Assembly (NCBI GenBank): GCA_009746045.1 | Contig: RPFO01000253.1 | Location: 5,592,145-5,650,644 of the forward strand | Reading direction: 5' to 3' | DNA: 58,500 nt | Origin: Mesostigma viride | Taxonomy: Eukaryota > Streptophyta > Mesostigmatophyceae > Mesostigmatales > Mesostigmataceae | Part shown: piece after piece, positions 11,008 through 21,411 of the stretch | Numbering within the stretch: position 1 is the first letter of the stretch | Layout of the letters: the number at the start of each line of letters is the position of its first letter | Notes under the pieces: generated by a model | The model's database searches: none | What the model was told of the DNA's origin: nothing | The model's input: the letters and a program-made list of their open reading frames with translations, nothing else | Position numbers and translations under genes: made by a program

Positions 11008-11991
11008 CAGTCATCACGTTAGCCATGCCATGATTCCAAACGTCCAAGAACTGCACACGGTGCAAAGGCAAAAGGCCGGAGGACAGCACTTTCAAATGTG
11101 CGGCGGGAACCAAAAGCCCGCGTATGCCAGAAAACATCGTGTTGCTGCAGCGACGCGACGATGTGGACAACGAATCCAGTGCCAAGCTCGGAACGGCCGC
11201 AAAGGAGATCTGGCATCACAGGGTTCAGATGTGCGGAGATACTATGCGATCCAGCCGGTCCACGACCTGTTTGTAGAGCTTGTGCCAAGGGGCAGCACCG
11301 AACAGATGTGGGTGACGCGTTGCAAAAAACACCGGACTTGACGGAGCATAATGTCTCGGTCATAGTCTTTGACCAACAAACGATGCAAGAGTTCAACAAG
11401 AGTCGTGATGAAATCGACACGATAAGAACAAAGACGAGAAAAACGATGTAACTGACTAAGAACAACACCATATTTTGCTGTGTGGGAAAGGAGACTGTGA
11501 ATATCGGGGTAACGAATAAAAGGAATTTGCTGGTATTTAGGATCCTTGCGCTTATCATAGACAGCCGTACGCCAGCCCTTCTTGTTATGGGTAATGTTAA
11601 GATCGAGGTAATTGCAATGAGTATCCTCCGACGTGAGCTTTAATGTGAGGGACGCTTGCGGGTAGATGCCAGGCAGACCAGCGGTGATATACAAATGGGT
11701 TGCGAAATCAGGGTTGTCGAAAGCAATGACATCATCAATGTATCGACATGTGTGGATAAAACGCCTGATGAGAACATCATCGTTTGAGGCAATGAGATTC
11801 TCCATGAATGCAAGCTCATAAGTGTATAGATAGAGGTTTGCAAGGAGCCCGGCACAGTTAGTGCCCATAGGGATGCCGATAGCTTGTTGGTATACATTGC
11901 CCGCAAAACAAATGAAGGTGTTATCAACAAGATAAGAGATCCAATGAACAAGGTCGGCCTTCGTGATAATATAATTATAAGCATCCCGCAC
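11008..11991 (-). mobile_element. Retroelement fragment with reverse transcriptase domain
   Basis: The minus strand from 11991 to 11242 is open for 249 codons. Visible RT landmarks are GIPMGTNCAGLLANLYLY at residues 39-56, the catalytic YIDD at 84-87 in YIDDVIAFDNP, YLDLNI and YDKRKDP. This looks like the C-terminal two thirds of an RT palm and connection. It is truncated upstream: no finger motifs precede it and position 11991 is a late Met. The sequence continues as degenerate coding down to about 11008, where it matches the remnant at 1391-1465. The family is not certain: the motif pattern differs from the LINE at 16 kb and recalls Penelope-like or related unassigned eukaryotic RTs. It is probably inactive. 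Confidence 0.75.
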
Positions 11992-12684
11992 GATAGCACC
12001 TGCCGCAATCCCTGAGAGCCACGTTGCCGTGGGCTTGGTCTCACACTGATATGCTCATCCAGGCTTCTTTAGACATATGCTTGGTCTCACTTGATATTCT
12101 TGTTGCTGAACTTTTTGTGCTGCAGAGTCAGCCAGTCAGGACGCCATGCGCCCATGCCATGCGCCATGCGCCAGGTCGGTCCTAATTGTAGCAGCTAGCC
12201 AGCCTTCAGCTTTAATAATTAGTGCCGTCGAAATGCGAGGTCCTGGCTCGCGTGTCTTGAGCTAGAATCAGGGCTCGGGACGCATGACTCACGAGGATTT
12301 CTAAGTACCAAGTGCCAGGTGGCAGGTTAATATTCTATTGTCACAGAATATTCTATTATCACCCGATTCCCATGCCGACGGAGATCTTGGATTCTTGGCA
12401 CGCCATAACGGTCACGTGCCAGGCGCCGCATAACCGCACGTGGGTTTTCCCCATGCAGTGCAAAGCTCATCGCCATGATCGTAGATTTGATGTCACCGCA
12501 GGTAAACAAATGGGCAATTAAAGCGCCCTGTGGTGAATGTGTCCACGGCGTCCCGACAGGTTTTCGTAGTGATTAAGTTGGGAGAGACGAGGTACGTGAC
12601 GTCCGCGCATTCAAAAGCGTATCCCGTTATTGGTAAGCCGGAGGGGTTTGGGTATCGTCAGCGGCGAGTGTTCTTCTGAGCAAA
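11992..12684. other. Retroelement flank and spacer
   Basis: The first part may be further RT element sequence in another frame. A small direct repeat of ATATTCTATT(G/A)TCAC lies at about 12331-12362, and CCATGCGC units repeat near 12142-12170. There is no gene call upstream of the VOC gene, and no bacterial-style promoter is asserted. Confidence 0.35.
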
Positions 12685-13161
12685 ATGACAGCGAAGAACA
12701 CCATCTGTCTATGGTTCAATAAGGATGCACAGGCCGCGGCGCAGTTCTACGCCGAAACATTTCCAGACAGCCAAGTCACGGCCATCCACAAAGCGCCCGG
12801 CGACTACCCCGATGGCCAGGAAGGCGATGTTCTCACCGTGCAGTTCACCGTGTTCGGCATCCCGTGTTTGGGCCTCAATGGCGGGCCGAAATTTCCCCAC
12901 ACCGAGGCATTCTCATTCCAGATTGCAACGGACACGCAGGAGGAAACCGATCGCTACTGGAACGCCATCGTGAGCAACGGCGGTCAGGAAAGCGCGTGCG
13001 GCTGGTGCAAAGACCGCTGGGGCATTTCGTGGCAGATCACCCCACGCGCGCTGACCGAAGCACTCGCCGCAGGCGGGGCTGAAGCCCAACGCGCCTTCGC
13101 CGCGATGATGGAGATGGGGAAAATCGACATCGCGAAGATCGAGGCAGCCCGGCGGGGATGA
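12685..13161 (+). CDS. VOC-superfamily protein, PhnB / 3-demethylubiquinone methyltransferase-like type
   Basis: A single uninterrupted frame of 158 residues. The fold family is the vicinal oxygen chelate (glyoxalase/PhnB-like) group, and the layout matches common bacterial proteins of that type. Visible features are an N-terminal CLWFNKDAQAAAQFYAETFP, then FPDSQVT, the conserved GLNGGPKFPHTEAFSFQI, DRYWNAIV, then GWCKDRWGISWQITP, and a C-terminal helix AFAAMMEMGKIDIAKIEAA. Length is normal. Members are often annotated as methyltransferases without proof; the reaction here is unknown. It has no intron and a higher GC content than its surroundings, while the window's other protein genes of the host are intron-rich. 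Transfer from a bacterium is a reasonable inference; bacterial contamination within the assembly is the alternative. Confidence 0.88.
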   Translation: MTAKNTICLWFNKDAQAAAQFYAETFPDSQVTAIHKAPGDYPDGQEGDVLTVQFTVFGIPCLGLNGGPKFPHTEAFSFQIATDTQEETDRYWNAIVSNGGQESACGWCKDRWGISWQITPRALTEALAAGGAEAQRAFAAMMEMGKIDIAKIEAARRG

Positions 13162-14097
13162 GGGAACGGCGGTATTGGGCCGACAGCCCAGCATCGGAAC
13201 CGTGGCTACGTTGGGTTTTTTGGATCAAGAGTTTCCATGCCAACAGCCATGTTTTAAATCTTTTCCTATTCTTGAGGCGTCCCTTTGTTCAACACAGATT
13301 GCAGGTCAAACAGGTGTACTCCAGTTAGCTTCTGGGGTGCTTTGCATTGAATGGGTGCCGGTCTGTGATCTCATGGGCAGCTGCCGTTCTCTGAAACTTA
13401 TATGTTGCATAGCCATATCTGGGTACACCGACTGTTGCGCGACGGTGGATGCCCTTGATGGCGGATTTCTTGCAATGATGATCCAACACTGAGGCGAGGC
13501 TCGTAAATAATTCCTTCACTGCTGCAGACTGCTTGAATAAAGATGTTCAGTGGGGACAGTTGGCTGCTTTGAGCACTGTCGTTGAATGGAAAAGTCAAGC
13601 CACGATGTGTTTTCTGCCATGAAGCGCTGCGCATGAATTCTATCTAGGGATTCATAACCTTAGGTATGGTGATCGTTTGTTCTTTCGGGCGCAAAATTCC
13701 TTTGGGCGCAAACTGGAAGTAGATATCCGAGACCTTGAACCTTGCTGTCTCAAATGATCGGTCGCTTGATCAAATTGAACATTCCTTGACTTTAGCAGCA
13801 AAGTTAATCAATAGCAGTCGCTAGGTGAACATCCACGTTGGTGACTGGACAGCCACGGGAGGCCCAGTGATGTTTAGTGGGATTCATGAACTCCAGACAT
13901 AGGTTTCTCCTTGTGAGTCATCAGCCTCCCGAAAACATGAGGCTGCCCGGGCGTTCACGAGCCCGTTCCTCCTAGGGTAGCAAATGTGTCCTTGCATAAC
14001 CTGTCGCGGAAAGGCCAGGGGTGGCCACTAGCTTGCTGCGCACGGCCACTCACTGTATGAGCTAGGGGCCTGCCATTAAGAATTTTGCTGGCAGCTT
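13162..14097. other. No gene seen
   Basis: Spacer after the VOC gene. There is an AATAAA-like sequence near 13536 but no nearby TGTAA. No other structure is supported. Confidence 0.4.
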
Positions 14098-14460
14098 TGC
14101 CTAGATGCAGAGAGCTACTCTCTGCTCGGAGACGCCATGCCCTAGCCATTGTTTAGCCATATGATCAGATCTTCAAACCTATGTCCACACCTTGGCTGCT
14201 GGAATACATAGTGGGTGCAGGTGCACTTTGTGCACCCAGAGCATGTGTAGTTTACACCCTACCCTTGCAGGAAGCAGCGCCCGCCCATAATGTACATATT
14301 GAAAGCCATATGCCCCTTCTCAGGGATATGTGCTACATGTACTCACCCAACCGAGATATGTTCCGATCGGAAGATATGATATACATATCATATCTTTTAT
14401 TAAGGAACATGTTCCTTAATCGGAGATATGTTTCAAAATCAATTTTACTTTAGTTTAATG
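14098..14460 (+). repeat. Dispersed repeat family A, copy 2 (diverged)
   Basis: Shares with copy 1 the blocks GATGCAGAGAGCTACTCTCTGC-like, GCTGCTGGAATACATAGTGG, GTGCACTTTGTGCACCC and CCATATGCCCCTTCTCAGGG, with insertions and substitutions. The right part contains nested inverted ATATGATATACATATCATAT and AACATGTTCC sequence. Confidence 0.6.
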
Positions 14461-14465
14461 GCTAG

Positions 14466-14700
14466 GGACCGGCGTCTCAGCAGAGAGTAACTCTCTGCAT
14501 GGGCAAAGCGTGGCTAGCTATTTATACGCAAATGCATTGTCGGGTGTGAGCCCATCACATAGGCATACTGCATACATGGCCACGTCAAAAGCTTTACTAT
14601 TCTACACTATACTGCTAATAATAATCAATTAAACACGTGCTCCCGTTGTTGGGGAGTCACGGATCGCACGTACCGGATTGCATTTAATCCCTGTATGACA
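14466..14700 (-). repeat. Inverted fragments of repeat families A and B
   Basis: 14466-14515 is the reverse complement of the A-family block around CTCTCTGCTGAGACGCC. 14632-14700 is the reverse complement of the B-family block (GGGAGTCACGGATCG and the TTTAATCCCTGTA end). With copy 2 immediately to the left, the A blocks face each other, as in a rearranged or nested insertion. Confidence 0.55.
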
Positions 14701-15784
14701 ACTTACCCTGTATGTGCACAACAGGAAGAAAGGGCAGAGAGCCCCTTTCTCCTTCATGCCAGAGGCATCGGCCACAGCAGCAATCGGACACGATAGACGA
14801 TCTGGAAAATTCTGTGGGTGCAATAATAAGACCCGCGTGAGCATATCATAACAAGGAGCCGCGTGGGTAAACAAGCGAAGCATAGCAATGATGTAGCATG
14901 GCTGGCTCATGGCTGTACGAGGGCCAAGCCATGGCTGGTTGTGTACGTGCGTTAGCCCTGCACGTGACTAGGTATGCATGGGGGCAAGACTAGGCAAACA
15001 TTCTAGGCTGCCACTTAGTTGGGTGAGATCGGACTGGAAAAATCTACGTTTCCTTTGCCCCAATACCTCAACAAACTCGTAGAAAATACTAATTATCAAC
15101 CTTTGAACTCATCATCGTGGTTGTGCCATGCACCCAACAGCCACTGAAATTCGCGCGAAAACTGGCGAGATCTACCTGCCGCCATCGCCGTCGTCGTCAC
15201 CTTCGTCCCGCGAAAATGCCTGATTTTTTCTGGGGAATTTAAAATTCAATTCAATTAAATTATAACATGAATCCGTTGGGAGATCATGTAGCATATATTC
15301 CTTGCTGGATGGGTGCCGGAGGTGGGCAAAGCCGCGTGATCGAACTAAGCCAACTCTAAGCTATCTAGTCGATCTAGAAAATCCCAGATACACTACTCAG
15401 CAAAACGCCCCTTCCCGCCGGGAAGGGCCGCCCATCTTCTTCTTGTTAATCGCTTGGGGGGAGGGGGCTTGCCCACAGGGGCTGGCGTATGAGCCTGGAC
15501 AATCTTCTGCCACCTCTTCTTGTTCTGCATAGCGCAGTCCAAAGAAGAGATAGGGAGTGAATGCGGTGTTCAGACTGGGACCACTCTAGGTCGGTCACTG
15601 AGTAACATCTGGATCATAGTTCATGGCAATTGGCAGGTTTACCTAGCTTTCTAGGAATGTCCTTGGGGCCAGGCCAGGTCGGGATGTGCCGCCCTGGTTG
15701 GCCAAGCCGCTGGGCGGGCCGGCCAGACCAAGGGCGGTATCTACCTGACTGGTGCGAGCAGGATGTCCTACAAATGCTATCCTA
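14701..15784. other. No gene seen
   Basis: Short frames only. The segment near 15240-15260 is AT-rich (AATTCAATTCAATTAAATT). Part may be LINE 3' flank. Confidence 0.35.
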
Positions 15785-17006
15785 CTACACTACAGAAATC
15801 TCGTCCGAAATGCGAGGCATACCCTGATACAGAGACTCTAATGACCTATGCTTGGAAAACCCTACATTCAGGACCTGTCCGGGAGCATCCTGTAAAACGT
15901 GCCGTCGAGTTTGGCGGCCAGCGTGACAGTCCGTGAGCGTCCATGCCTCGGCGCCATACGTAAGCACCGCGTGAGGACGAGGACCTTGAAGAGCATGCGC
16001 TTGCGGTGCTCGCCCATGCAGGCCCTTGCTTGGAGCGCCAGCAGAGCGTGTACGTTGAGCGAACGAAGCCTACTAGCCCATGCAGGCCAGGCCGATGCGG
16101 ATGTCCACATCGTCGGCGGTGTCGGGCCGCGGGGGAGCTGATGCTCCCCAGCAGTTTGAAGCCGGATCGATCACAGAACGGGACCTCCGTCCCGTCTAGC
16201 AGCCGCGGCATGCAGCGGCGGGCGACTGGAAGCCCCAATCACCATCGCCTCAGTTTTGACACTAATCTCCAACCCCACCGCCCGCGCCTCCAAGCCCAGC
16301 CAGACAGTTCAGCCAGGTCTGAATGTGCTCCGGGCGCGCAATGAGGCATGGTGTCATCCGCATAAATCAGGTCGGACAGGTGGTAGCCAGGGCCACCGCC
16401 GCCGTGTTTGCGCTCGTTAAGGATGTCCAAGCCGGGCTCGAACCCCTTAAGAGCAGTAAAGCGCGCACATGCCCGGCCGGCGCATGACGTGATCCACGAC
16501 AATAATGAAAGTAGATATGGGGACATGACACAACCTTGCCACATCCCGTGGTGAAGGGGGAATGGTGCCCGGGTGGTGCCGGCTTCCGCAGTCCGCACTA
16601 CTGCCTGTGAGCCCTCAGCATACAGTCGACGAATGGCAGCAATAAGCACTGGTGGTACCCGATCTAGAGCTAGGATGGCCCATGCAAAGAGCCTCCCAGA
16701 GGACCGTGTCAAAAGCCTTGATACAGTCAACTGAAAATGAAGACCAGCGGCAAACCGTCAGGGCAAATGCAACACACCTCCTCCACCAACCGGCGCGCGA
16801 CAAATACAGCTATGACAGTGTTACGACCACGACGGAAACCCATCTGAGGCTCACCCAGGTGTGGGTCCAGCGCGGTGCGGAGCAGCCGGAGCTAGCCTGT
16901 GCAGCATCATGCGCATGAAGACCTTCAGCGCGGCGCTCTAGCTGCAGCCGAGGCAGACTCCCCGATAGTTACCGGGGTCAGCAGCAGAGCCCTTCTTGTA
17001 AAGCAT
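15785..17006 (-). mobile_element. LINE retrotransposon, 3' half (reverse transcriptase), interrupted and decayed
   Basis: Read on the minus strand from the CACTA insertion, the order is LYKKGSAADPGNYRG (RT motif 1 region), DCIKAFDTVLWE near 16700, MWQGCVMSPYLLSLL, the catalytic YADD at 16353-16364, a thumb region with LLDGTEVPFCDRSGFKLLGS, and LTYGAEAWTLTD near 15950. These are the canonical landmarks of non-LTR RTs. Several frameshifts (for example near 16690 and 16240) and stops show that it is inactive. Its 5' half lies at 27680-31250, displaced by the inserted CACTA element. The 3' end is not defined. Confidence 0.88.
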
Positions 17007-17031
17007 CACTAGGAACTCGTTGGTGGTAAAA
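17007..17031 (+). repeat. CACTA element left terminal inverted repeat
   Basis: 25 bp beginning with CACTA, identical to the reverse complement of 27655-27679. Confidence 0.95.
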
Positions 17032-17370
17032 GTGGTAAAAGTGGTAAAAGTGGGTGGTAAAAAGTGGTAAAAAGTGGTAAAAAGCGGTAAAAAGTGGTAA
17101 AAAGTGGTAAAAAGTGGTAAAAAGTGGTAAAAAGTGGTAAAACGGTGGGAAAACGCTAGGAGAAAAGCAGGTGGTAAAATCATTTTACCACCTTTTACCA
17201 CCCCTTTTACCACCAAAGTGGTAAAAAATACCACCAAGTGGTAAAAGCGAGGGTGGTAAAAACACGCCACACAGTGGTAAAAGTGAGGGTGGTAAAAAGT
17301 GGTAAAAAGTGGTAAAAATGAGGGTGGTAAAAAAATACCACAAAGTGGTAAAAATGACAGTGATAAAAAA
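17021..17370 (+). repeat. Left subterminal repeat array of the CACTA element
   Basis: Some 25-30 copies of a 9-11 bp unit (GTGGTAAAA with one or two extra A, or AGGGTGGTAAAA). Most are in one orientation, with a cluster in the opposite orientation (TTTTACCACC) around 17178-17215. This gives foldback potential. The function, binding of the transposase or its partner, is inferred from En/Spm. Confidence 0.88.
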
Positions 17371-17379
17371 GGGGAAAAT

Positions 17380-18249
17380 GCAGATTTTGCCAGCATTACA
17401 ACACAAGCACTGTTAAGAACAGCTTAACAGGCCATCATTCGAAATGGTTTCTTTATTACAAATAATAATACATCCCATTAACAGTTGTCTCTCTTGATTT
17501 ACAATGAGGATTTAGCCCCACATTGGGCGTCTCATCGATACGTTTACACCATTGTGAAATAACACAGGCCGCATCAATCCCAGCCAATTAATTTACTTCT
17601 TCTTCAGGTGTCATCATGATCAATGATGCTTCTTTGCCTGAACAAAGCCACACAGTTGCCAGCACTCATGCTCTGGAGGCCTGCAGGCACACAGAGCACC
17701 ACCATTGAAGAGGACACAAGGGCAGCAAGGCAGGGGGGGGGGGGGCAGTCAGGCACGGCAGATAGTTGTTGCCCAGCAAAACATCCTATGCATGGTGAAA
17801 TGGGTTATGCCTGTGGGTATGATGCATGACCTAGCATGAGAGTGATACATACATGAGTAACAAAAATATACGCATGTCTCGCGTGCAGACACGTGTGTAG
17901 TACTCCTACACACAGATCTCGAGTGATTTATCTAGTACCAAATCCGAAAGGCTTGCATCACTCCCCGGACAGGAGAACTTTTGCGGATGACTGTAGGTGT
18001 AAGTTGGCGATGCCATGGTAACCGGAGACGTCCGTCCTATAGTCAGCAAAATTGGTGCGAGAGGTCCCCAGTTCGATTCCGGTCGGATTCATTTGCAGAT
18101 CGCGTTTTCCGCGTTTTCCGCGGCCCGGCACTGAACGCAAAGGTTTTCACCTTTGCGGAGTGTCTGATCAGAATATACGCACATGGCAATTGGGTGTGAC
18201 AACACCACATCACTACATAGCTAAAACGTGCTTCAGAAAAAACATTCCA
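17380..18249. other. CACTA internal spacer with SINE
   Basis: Non-coding interior between the left repeat array and the minus-strand gene. It has a G run near 17733 and the SINE copy listed separately. No gene is supported. Confidence 0.5.
17969..18177 (+). repeat. tRNA-like SINE, copy 2
   Basis: About 97 percent identical to copy 1 at 9566-9778, with the same B-box-like GTTCGATTCC and paired TCCGTCC/GGTCGGA. It lies inside the CACTA element, so it was either carried by the element or inserted after it. No clear target duplication is visible here. Confidence 0.65.
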
Positions 18250-20299
18250 CTAAATTACCGGATCAGGAGTCTGACTCTGGGACTCCTTTGCTTGCCGCTC
18301 CAGCTCAACTTTCCGCTGCGCTTTTGCCATCATGGCCTTGAGCGCGGCAAGCTCCAGTTCCGCCTCGGTGAGATCTGGCGCGGAGGGAGCATCGGCAGAC
18401 GCCGTTGCGGCCGGAGAGCTAGAGGCAGGCGGGATCGCTGGCGCGGAGGGAGCACCGGCAGACTCCGTTGCGGTCGAAGAGCTAGAGGCAGGCGGGATCG
18501 CTGGCGCGGAGGGAGCACCGGCAGACGCCATTGCGGGCGAAGGGCTAGAGGCAGGCGGGATCGCTGGCGCGGAGGGAGCACCGGCAGACACCGTTGCGGC
18601 CGGAGAGCTAGAGGCAGGCGGGATCGCTGGCGCGGAGGGAGCACCGGCAGACACCGTTGCGGTCGAAGAGCTAGAGGCAGGCGGGATCGCTGGCGCGGAG
18701 GGAGCACCGGCAGACGCCTTCTCCTTGGGTGGCGCCCGCGCTCGCTTGGCCGGTACATACTCATCCGACACCTCCTCCTTCTCCTCTGCTGGCCCCCAAC
18801 TCTCCTTCAATTTTGCACGTGCGCCTCGAAGGTCGTCGTCAGTGACGTTGCCCAGAAGGACCCACGCATTCTCGTTGCCCTCGGCGTCACCGTAATGCAT
18901 CGTGGCAAAGTCAACAAACAGCATTTGCGAGCCCCCATCACGCTCCACAAACCGCGTGCCGTAAGGGGCCTTGAGCTTCGGCTTCACCTCCACCACTTTG
19001 CCAGGCTCCCAAACATACGCAGCCGGCCGCGCCCCATCGCGCTCGTACTTGTACCTTTGTGCCACGAAGGCCCCGTGCAGTGCTTCTCCGAAACCACCAG
19101 GGCCCGGTCGCTCTTGAACCACCGCGGTTGGCAGTAAGGTGCTCAGATAGTGCGCAAGCCCCAAGTCCATGGGACCACTAGGAAGCTTTCGCTTTGCAGC
19201 CGGCTTCTTGCTGGCGGCCGGCTTCTTGCTGGCGGCCGGCTTGTTGCTGGCGGGTGGCTTGTTGACGGCGGGGCGCGACGTGATGGGCTCGAAGACATCT
19301 GGCTTGATGGCAGGCACACGAGCAGGCGGGAGACCATCCGGCATTGGCAGGTCGGCCAGCTTGGGAACCGGAGTGGGCGGCTCCACGGTGTTGTTGGGCA
19401 CCGGAGGGGACGGCTGCACAGCGTTGCTGGGCACCGGAGGGGGCGGCATGACAGGCTGCGTGCCAACGGGAGGGGGCGGCGGTACAACCTTCTTGGCCAC
19501 CGGAGGGGCGGCATGACAGGCTGCTTGGGAACGGGAGGGGGCGGCGGTACAACCTTCTTGGCCACCGGAGGCGGCGGCCTCACATCCGATACCTCCACAG
19601 GTGCAGGCGCGTACCCTGCCACTTCCTGCTCTAACTCCTCCTCAAGGGCTTGGAGCCGAGCTCTGAGTCTCCGAATTTCATCTGCTCGGACGCCTGTGGC
19701 ATGCTGCACAGGCTTGGCCTCCGGCTTGACCTCCGGCTTTACTTCCGGCTTTACTTCCGGCTTGACCTCCGGCTTTGGCCGCCGGCTTGGCCGCCGGCTT
19801 TGCCGCCGGCTTGGCAGCAGGAGTTGTCTGCAAGCAGAGGGCGGGGCATGCAATAAGGACGTTAACATTCGGGAAGTCGGTTAGTAGCAGACCTGCGATG
19901 AAAGAAAAAACCAAGAAGCTTGCAGACTCCTGTAGCTAAAGATAGCGTTATTACCTTTGGCATGTTGGTCACGTCGCTTAGCGCTTTGGTATTTTCCTTC
20001 ACGTCATCATCCTCGTCCTCGGCAAAACTCTGCCTCTTTTTTAAGCTGGAGTTGCTTAGCCACCGGCTCAGCTCCTTTTTTACGAATTCTTCAACACTTA
20101 GGGCTTTGGGTTTGGAGCCCTTGGGCTTCTGGGCGGTGAGCTCACCAGTCGTCGGGTCTAGCACCCAGCTGGATGCCTCATACTTATCCAGCTCGGCACG
20201 GTTGTCGTCAGCCACACATGTTTCTAGAAAGTTTATGCAGCTCTTCTTTACCCGGTTAATGAGAGCATCAACCATGGCGCCATCCTGTTTTGAGGACAT
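18250..20299 (-). CDS. CACTA accessory protein (second ORF), two exons, with two offsetting frameshifts
   Basis: Exon 1 (20299-19955, 115 codons, MSSKQDGAMVDALINR) is lysine- and acid-rich. Exon 2 (19827 to stop at 18250) has an AAK/KPEVKPEV repeat, a predicted coiled coil (RLRARLQALEEELEQEV), a Pro-rich segment, an unrecognised globular block of about 100 residues (GFGEALHGAF to GARAKLKESW), five 20-residue Ala/Pro/Ser repeats, and a C-terminal helix. Its place opposite the transposase suggests a TnpA-like DNA-binding partner; that role is inference, as no DNA-binding motif is recognised. An extra A near 19782 (AAA where sister units have AA) and a missing G near 19507 (four where the sister copy has five) each shift the frame, and together restore it. 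The gene may be decayed, or these may be sequence errors. Confidence 0.6.
18390..18720 (-). repeat. 60-bp in-frame tandem repeat (5 units)
   Basis: Five near-identical 60-bp units encoding SAGAPSAPAIPPASSSxxAT. Differences are concentrated in the last few codons of each unit. Confidence 0.9.
19440..19575 (-). repeat. Tandem duplication of about 68 bp in the accessory gene
   Basis: Two adjacent copies of the segment from GGCGGCATGACAGGCTGC to ACCTTCTTGGCCACCGGAGG. The right-hand copy has one G fewer in a G run, which is the frameshift described for the gene. Confidence 0.8.
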
Positions 20300-21411
20300 A
20301 CCCCTCTACGAGGTATGCACGGCCAAAGGTCGTGATTTGAAGTCTTAAGGTCCGCACATATTCCGAGGGAACGACGTTTTGTTTCGGCTTTTCCTCTTCA
20401 CGCTCTTGCATCAAATCGCTCCCACTCCTCAGGACTGCACACGTGAGCAGGTCGTAGCACTGCAACCCTTCTCGGCATTTACAACGTTCGGTCGCACACC
20501 ACCATGCGACCAACGCTGGCTAAGTCCGGAATCCCCCCGTTTTGCGAACGGAGACGGTGCCAACGTATACATGACGCACTGCACCTGCCTCTGTCCGCCG
20601 TTGGATTCAGCAGATCGACGAACCTGGCAGCATCCCGCGCAAAAATTTTTTGAACGTCTTTCGCCCAACGGCAGCTACACAAACGGCCGGACCGCACGCC
20701 TCGCGCGGGGCCCGCACGCCCCGCGCGGCTGCGTGCGGATCGGCTAAACTCCGTACTGCTTGGTACAAGTACAGAGGCCTCAGGAGCTAAGGCTGTACCG
20801 TTTCAGTAGACTTCTACCAATGAGCCCGTGACTAACCAACACTACCGTACACTGACCGTAATATCTACCATTTGAATGACTGAGAAAATGTCCGTTCGAC
20901 CTACTGGCTATATTTGGAATAAACGTACACCTATTTACCTGGAAAATGTCCGTTCGATCAAAAGGGATCGACGACATCGAAAGCGTTGGCGAGCAGACAC
21001 AAACTTGCAACGGACTTAGCGGCTATCACGGCGGCGGGTGGCACCAGAAAAATGGCGGTCCCACCCATGGATACCGGAATCGAGCCGAACACTTACATCG
21101 ACACACATGCTTCGTGGCCAAATTTCGTGATGTCTCCTTTACCTTCCTCCACGGATACCTACATTGTCCAGTTTCATTGGTCATCCTGCCGGCTTCCTGA
21201 GTTTTATCGCCAAATTATGTTGGATGCGTTCCTGGAAATGTCGACTGAGCCGGACTTCATGGTCACGGTTGATTAGTGAGCTGCCAGTGGTCTCACTGGC
21301 GCAGACGCCCTAGCGTGGCTCGATTTGTGATCCCGATGGCGACTGGTTAGCCACGGAGGGCCGGCATTGACCATCAACGGTCGATGCCGGCCCTCCATGT
21401 AGAGATTGTAA
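20300..21411. promoter_or_regulatory. Shared intergenic region of the two CACTA genes
   Basis: 1.1 kb between the divergent starts and presumably a bidirectional promoter. Open frames here (for example 20986-21276) may be an unrecognised 5' exon of the transposase but lack domain support. A strong palindrome lies at 21355-21396. Confidence 0.4.
21355..21396. repeat. 18-bp-arm palindrome upstream of the transposase start
   Basis: GGAGGGCCGGCATTGACC pairs with GGTCGATGCCGGCCCTCC (one mismatch) around a 6-bp loop. It lies 16 bp before the ATG at 21412. Confidence 0.8.

Noticed and set aside
17001-17009. 3-bp target duplication CAT for the CACTA element
   Set aside because: The flank on the right reads ATG, which is the inverse and not a direct repeat. 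A 2-bp AT duplication fits both flanks and restores the LINE frame.
17021-17370. CRISPR-like array of short repeats
   Set aside because: Units are 9-11 bp, contiguous, without spacers, and lie beside CACTA terminal repeats in a eukaryotic genome.
18052-19137. Plus-strand Arg/Gly-rich frame of 361 codons
   Set aside because: Antisense to the accessory CACTA gene. Its repeats mirror the 60-bp coding repeat and it lacks any domain.
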